DNA of 51,425 bases from an uncultured Oscillospiraceae bacterium (GTDB taxonomy: Bacteria > Bacillota > Clostridia > Oscillospirales > Oscillospiraceae). A program made the position numbers and the translations under genes. The notes below the pieces were generated by a model that ran no database searches, was not told the DNA's origin, and saw only the letters and a list, made by a program, of their open reading frames with translations. Of the stretch, positions 48,764 through 51,425 are shown piece after piece. Where the stretch lies: contig CAJTUD010000011.1 in the NCBI GenBank assembly GCA_910579725.1, positions 1-51,425 of the forward strand, read 5' to 3'. Each line of letters begins with the position of its first letter. Position 1 is the first letter of the stretch.

Positions 48764-50083
48764 TCATAATGCAGTCGGCCTTATCAGGACCTCAATTCCC
48801 AGATAGCCCCGGCACCGCTTTCCGCTGCCGATATACACGTTGTTGGTGGCCTCCAGCCGGTAGGCATCGGCGCTCTGGGCGATGAAGCCGGAGAAGCTCT
48901 TGGGGGAAAGCGGGTTTTCGGCATTGTCCTCGCACCAGACCTTATAGGCGGCGTAGAGGTCACGGGTAGCGGCCTCGCTGTCCGCTTTGAACTGGACATA
49001 CCCGGCAGAAGCCAGAAAGTCCACGATGTTGTTGGCCTCCCGCACAACGACATCGATGTTCTCCCTGGCCCGGTCGCTGATGGTGAAGCGGTAATTGTTG
49101 ACCAGCAGGCGGTGAAGCCCTTCCAGACACCAGAGGAAAATACCCTCACGCTCCGCGATCAGCTTGTCTGAGAGAAACGGATCATCCGCTCTCCCTGCCG
49201 GTTTGTCCTTTGTGGTCAGCACGATCTGGCGGCGAAAGAAACCGTCAGACCTGTCGTGGAGGGCAGTCAAGGCTCCGTTGCCAAAGCAGAGGAACCGCAC
49301 ATAAAGCTGGCTCTGGTAGCTCTGGACGCCCTTGCGCTCCATGTCCATTTTGCACTCGGATGTGACAATGGATTTGATATAGTTGGTCTTGGGCAGGGCG
49401 CTCATGTCCATATCATCGTCCACCATCAGGAGCTTGCTCTCCAGGTCGGCGCGGCTGAACCGGTTATTCTCCACTTTTTGGATGCTGGTGGTGTTCATGC
49501 TGTCCCCAAAGATGGAGCACATCACCAACCCAATCCGGCTCTTACCCTCGCCGCCTTTGCCAATGAGCATCAGCATCTTCTGGCCCCTGGTGGTGGGGAG
49601 CAGGCAGTACCCCAGGTATTCCTGCAAGGTGGGGATGTCCTCCGGGTGGAGCAACTCCGCCAGGAACCGAAGCCACTTCTCCGGCGGCGGCGCGTCAGGA
49701 TAATAGTTGACGGTCAGGCGATTGTTGCAGTAGGTTTTCTCTGTCGTAAACCGGCCATCTACAAATAATGTGCCGTTGGCAACATGGATACGGTCACAAT
49801 CCAACTCCATTGGCTCGGAGTACGCCGCCATTCTCAGGGCGTTCAGAAGGTCATCCACCTTTCGGGCGGTTTTGGTTTCCAGCCACGGGCTGATCTGGTC
49901 GTAGATTTCCTTTTTCAAGCCGCTCTCGTCTGCCACCAGCCCGTCCACCGTGTAGAACCGCCCCCGGATGCAGCGCATGGGATGTTCCCGAAGGAACGAC
50001 CGGCAGAACACCGGCTCCATGAGCTTGTAGTCCTCCGTCAGCCAGTCGGGAAACCCGAAGTGCAATTCTTCATTTTCATTCAT
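48764..50083 (-). CDS. D5/P4-family SF3 helicase (replication protein of element B)
   Basis: Replicative helicase of phage-plasmid type that would unwind the element's own origin after excision. It has 439 residues from ATG 50083 (GGAGGT 8 bases upstream). A D5_N-type region (about 90-185, ANGTLFVDGRF ... WLRFLAELL) precedes the superfamily 3 core. Walker A is LIGKGGEGKSRIG (about 195-207), and LLMVDDDMD (about 240) carries Walker B acidics. A C-terminal winged-helix-like end (FSGFIAQSADAYRLE) follows. No primase (Toprim or PriCT) domain is visible upstream, unlike full-length P4 alpha. Its start overlaps a short leader frame by ATGA. Confidence 0.88.
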   Translation of the reverse strand: MNENEELHFGFPDWLTEDYKLMEPVFCRSFLREHPMRCIRGRFYTVDGLVADESGLKKEIYDQISPWLETKTARKVDDLLNALRMAAYSEPMELDCDRIHVANGTLFVDGRFTTEKTYCNNRLTVNYYPDAPPPEKWLRFLAELLHPEDIPTLQEYLGYCLLPTTRGQKMLMLIGKGGEGKSRIGLVMCSIFGDSMNTTSIQKVENNRFSRADLESKLLMVDDDMDMSALPKTNYIKSIVTSECKMDMERKGVQSYQSQLYVRFLCFGNGALTALHDRSDGFFRRQIVLTTKDKPAGRADDPFLSDKLIAEREGIFLWCLEGLHRLLVNNYRFTISDRARENIDVVVREANNIVDFLASAGYVQFKADSEAATRDLYAAYKVWCEDNAENPLSPKSFSGFIAQSADAYRLEATNNVYIGSGKRCRGYLGIEVLIRPTAL

Positions 50084-50121
50084 TCTCGCATACCTCCAAT
50101 CTGTAAAAATCGGGCGTCCAT
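50080..50121 (-). CDS. Possible 13-residue leader peptide coupled to the helicase (MDARFLQIGGMRE)
   Basis: ATG 50121 has AGGAGG 5 bases upstream and the stop overlaps the helicase start (ATGA). Its start codon lies in the loop of a terminator-like hairpin (50112-50128), so translation and hairpin formation could interfere with each other. Confidence 0.4.
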   Translation of the reverse strand: MDARFLQIGGMRE

Positions 50122-50128
50122 CGCGCCC
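50105..50128 (-). terminator. Terminator-like hairpin 3 before the helicase gene
   Basis: On the minus strand GGGCG, a seven-base loop containing ATG, CGCCC, G, A, then TTTTT. The stem is short (5 bp), so strength is uncertain. Confidence 0.5.
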
Positions 50129-50154
50129 TCCTGCTATGGTTATGAGCAAATCTG

Positions 50155-50185
50155 AAAAAACCGGGCTAATGGCATGACAGCCCGG
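50155..50185 (-). terminator. Intrinsic terminator 2 between relaxase and helicase
   Basis: On the minus strand CCGGGCT ... AGCCCGG (7-bp perfect stem, 11-base loop) directly followed by six T. Confidence 0.75.
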
Positions 50186-50189
50186 TTTC

Positions 50190-50240
50190 AAAAAACATGA
50201 CAGAGGGAATTTCGGTAACCGCTGCCGAAATTCCCTCTGT
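50190..50240 (-). terminator. Intrinsic terminator 1 after the relaxase gene
   Basis: On the minus strand a perfect 16-bp stem (ACAGAGGGAATTTCGG with its complement, 50225-50240 and 50200-50215), nine-base loop, then CATG and six T. It starts 15 bases after the relaxase stop. Confidence 0.8.
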
Positions 50241-50254
50241 GAATGAAAAAGCGA

Positions 50255-51425
50255 TCACCGCTCTACGCTATGCCTTGTTGCGGACTGCGCCGCCCTGCGC
50301 TCCGCATCCCGTCTGGCAACTTCGGCCTTGCCCTGTTCCAGCTTTGCAAGGACGGATTCTCTGGCTTTCTCCTTGATCTGTTTGGTGGCGGCGGCTCTGA
50401 CTTCCGGCTTTCGCAAAACCGCCTGCACTCTGGCAAGCACCTTTTGAGCGGCTTTGTGAATCAGCTCCTGCGCCTTTCCCAGCACCTTGCCGATAAGCCC
50501 TTTCTCCGCCGGGGAGTAGCGCCGTTCCGGGGCCAAACACCAATCCTTGTAATCGGAAACGATCTTCTCATCCTGCAACTGCGTTTCGGCGCGGACAGCA
50601 TCGGTCACAAGCTCCACGGCCTTGTCATAGGCGATTTCTGTTACCTCGTCAATCAGTGCCTCGGCATCCGCCAAGCGAAGCGTAACCGCATCAAGCTGTT
50701 CAGCTTTATCCGCTATCGCCGTTTCCTGCTCAGCAATTACTTTCTTCTGTTTCTGAATGATATAATCGTTCTTCTCCAGATAACTGCGCCCACGGTTGCC
50801 GGGGTCAGGCTCTTCCTCCACCGCCAGACCGTGCTTTCTGCAAATATCAAACAGAATAACCCGGCAGACCGCGTCAAAGACCATCTTCCGGTTGTTGGTG
50901 CGCCCCTGCTTTTTCTCAGGATCAGGCAATTCAAAGCCAAGTGCCTCCAGCGCCTTTTCTTGCTTTGGCTCCACCTCACCATATCGGTTCACATAGTCGA
51001 AAACGTGCCGCTCATGGATATGGGGCGTGGCCTCATCCAGATGGAGCGCCCAATCAATGACATGAATGTGTTCACCGAAGCGCCGCTCCAACTCCATCAT
51101 AAATTCCCCGACAATTTCCAGAAGCGCATCCGGGGAAACGGAATCCTCCATTGTGCCGATCTGGTAAATGGTTTCCTCCGGGCAGAAGCGTTTGTCCGCC
51201 AGCAGATCATCCACGCTCCGGTCACGCTCAGAGTGGCGGCGTTTTGCGTTCCGCTCATGCTGACCGTCAAGGTAATCCGAGTAGCGGTTCAGATAAAAGG
51301 CCCGTTCCACATCCGCAAAGGACACCTCACCGTCCTGCTGGGCCGGATAGGTCGCGCCCCGGAAACAATCCCAATAGATGTTCTGCTGAATCCGCTCGCT
51401 GTCAATGTGACTGGCGTGTTCGGTA
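50255..51425 (-). CDS. mob: MobV-type relaxase (plasmid mobilization/recombination protein, N-terminus outside window)
   Basis: Nicks the origin of transfer and leads the DNA strand into a helper conjugation apparatus. The frame is open to the right edge (it reads TEHASHIDSERIQQNIYWDCF there), so about 390 residues are present and the first, usually DNA-binding, part is missing. The metal-binding motif HLDEATPHIHERHVF matches MobV motif III. NNRKMVFDAVCRVILFDICRKHGL follows, then a long coiled coil (KQKKVIAEQETAIADKAEQL) and a basic C-terminus. The ORF start at GTG 51325 is internal and should not be used. Element A could supply the mating channel, an inference from co-residence. Confidence 0.9.
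   Translation of the reverse strand, partial: TEHASHIDSERIQQNIYWDCFRGATYPAQQDGEVSFADVERAFYLNRYSDYLDGQHERNAKRRHSERDRSVDDLLADKRFCPEETIYQIGTMEDSVSPDALLEIVGEFMMELERRFGEHIHVIDWALHLDEATPHIHERHVFDYVNRYGEVEPKQEKALEALGFELPDPEKKQGRTNNRKMVFDAVCRVILFDICRKHGLAVEEEPDPGNRGRSYLEKNDYIIQKQKKVIAEQETAIADKAEQLDAVTLRLADAEALIDEVTEIAYDKAVELVTDAVRAETQLQDEKIVSDYKDWCLAPERRYSPAEKGLIGKVLGKAQELIHKAAQKVLARVQAVLRKPEVRAAATKQIKEKARESVLAKLEQGKAEVARRDAERRAAQSATRHSVER

Larger units (their letters stand above)
46010..51425. mobile_element. Element B: mobilizable TnpX-like element with serine recombinase (partial)
   Basis: A minus-strand gene set reading relaxase, D5/P4-type helicase, HTH protein, TnpW-like protein and large serine recombinase, the recombinase being terminal. 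This combination is typical of Clostridial mobilizable elements of the Tn4451 type. The left junction lies between rpsI (46009) and the recombinase stop (46099); the exact base cannot be fixed without an empty site. The element continues past the right edge. No cargo gene (such as resistance) is visible in the part present. Confidence 0.85.

Noticed and set aside
1..51425. CRISPR arrays, tRNA and rRNA genes
   Set aside because: No regularly spaced repeats with unique spacers, no tRNA-like cloverleaf or TTCGA arm context, and no rRNA sequence were seen; a tRNAscan or CRISPR search could confirm.

Overview
The window is a chromosomal segment of a low-GC-phylum (Firmicutes) anaerobe, most like a gut Clostridia/Oscillospiraceae species (Flavonifractor or Intestinimonas type). 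The reasons are a GC-rich coding style, a meso-DAP type MurE (DNPR motif), a division and cell-wall cluster that ends in the sporulation gene spoIVB, Firmicutes core blocks (yloU-yloV, tig-clpP-clpX-lon-engB) and mobile elements of the kind common in Clostridia. The exact genus is inference.

Layout. (1) About 1-6795, minus strand: the end of an integrative conjugative element (element A). It carries two regulatory genes, then a transfer operon encoding a VirB2-like membrane protein, a VirB6/TrbL-like protein, a signal-peptide protein rich in short repeats, and a VirB4 ATPase fused to a PrgI-like N-terminus and cut by the window edge. Its right end lies inside spoIVB. (2) 6757-21829, minus: mraZ-rsmH-ftsL-pbp-murE-mraY-ftsW-murG-murA-ftsQ-ftsZ-spoIVB, driven from a strong promoter with a predicted MraZ operator; ftsZ has its own promoter. 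murF, murD, murB, murC and ftsA are not in the cluster. spoIVB is truncated exactly before its catalytic-serine motif. (3) 21926-23605, minus: rsmD, coaD and a coiled-coil protein. (4) 23926-42729, plus: Asp23-like/fatty-acid-kinase-like pair, lepB, rbgA, an AT-rich acetyltransferase, rnhB-yraN, thrC, a phosphoesterase, tig, clpP, clpX, lon, engB, a second acetyltransferase, an XRE regulator with an ABC exporter, a zinc-ribbon protein and tatD. (5) 42733-46009: DUF2461-type protein (minus), a small protein behind a long structured leader (plus), a TtcA-like tRNA thiolase (minus), and rplM-rpsI behind an L13-type leader (plus). (6) About 46010-51425, minus: element B, a mobilizable TnpX-like element with a large serine recombinase, a TnpW-like protein, a small HTH protein, a D5/P4-type helicase and a MobV-type relaxase cut by the right edge.

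How it fits together. The core encodes peptidoglycan precursor synthesis, septum assembly, envelope protein processing, ATP-dependent proteolysis and ribosome biogenesis. The mobile DNA adds the most unusual signals: a split sporulation protease gene, terminator-studded leaders in front of the transfer operon of element A and the helicase gene of element B, and a two-by-three array of GTAC repeats next to the element B helicase that could be its replication origin. No tRNA, rRNA or CRISPR array was seen.
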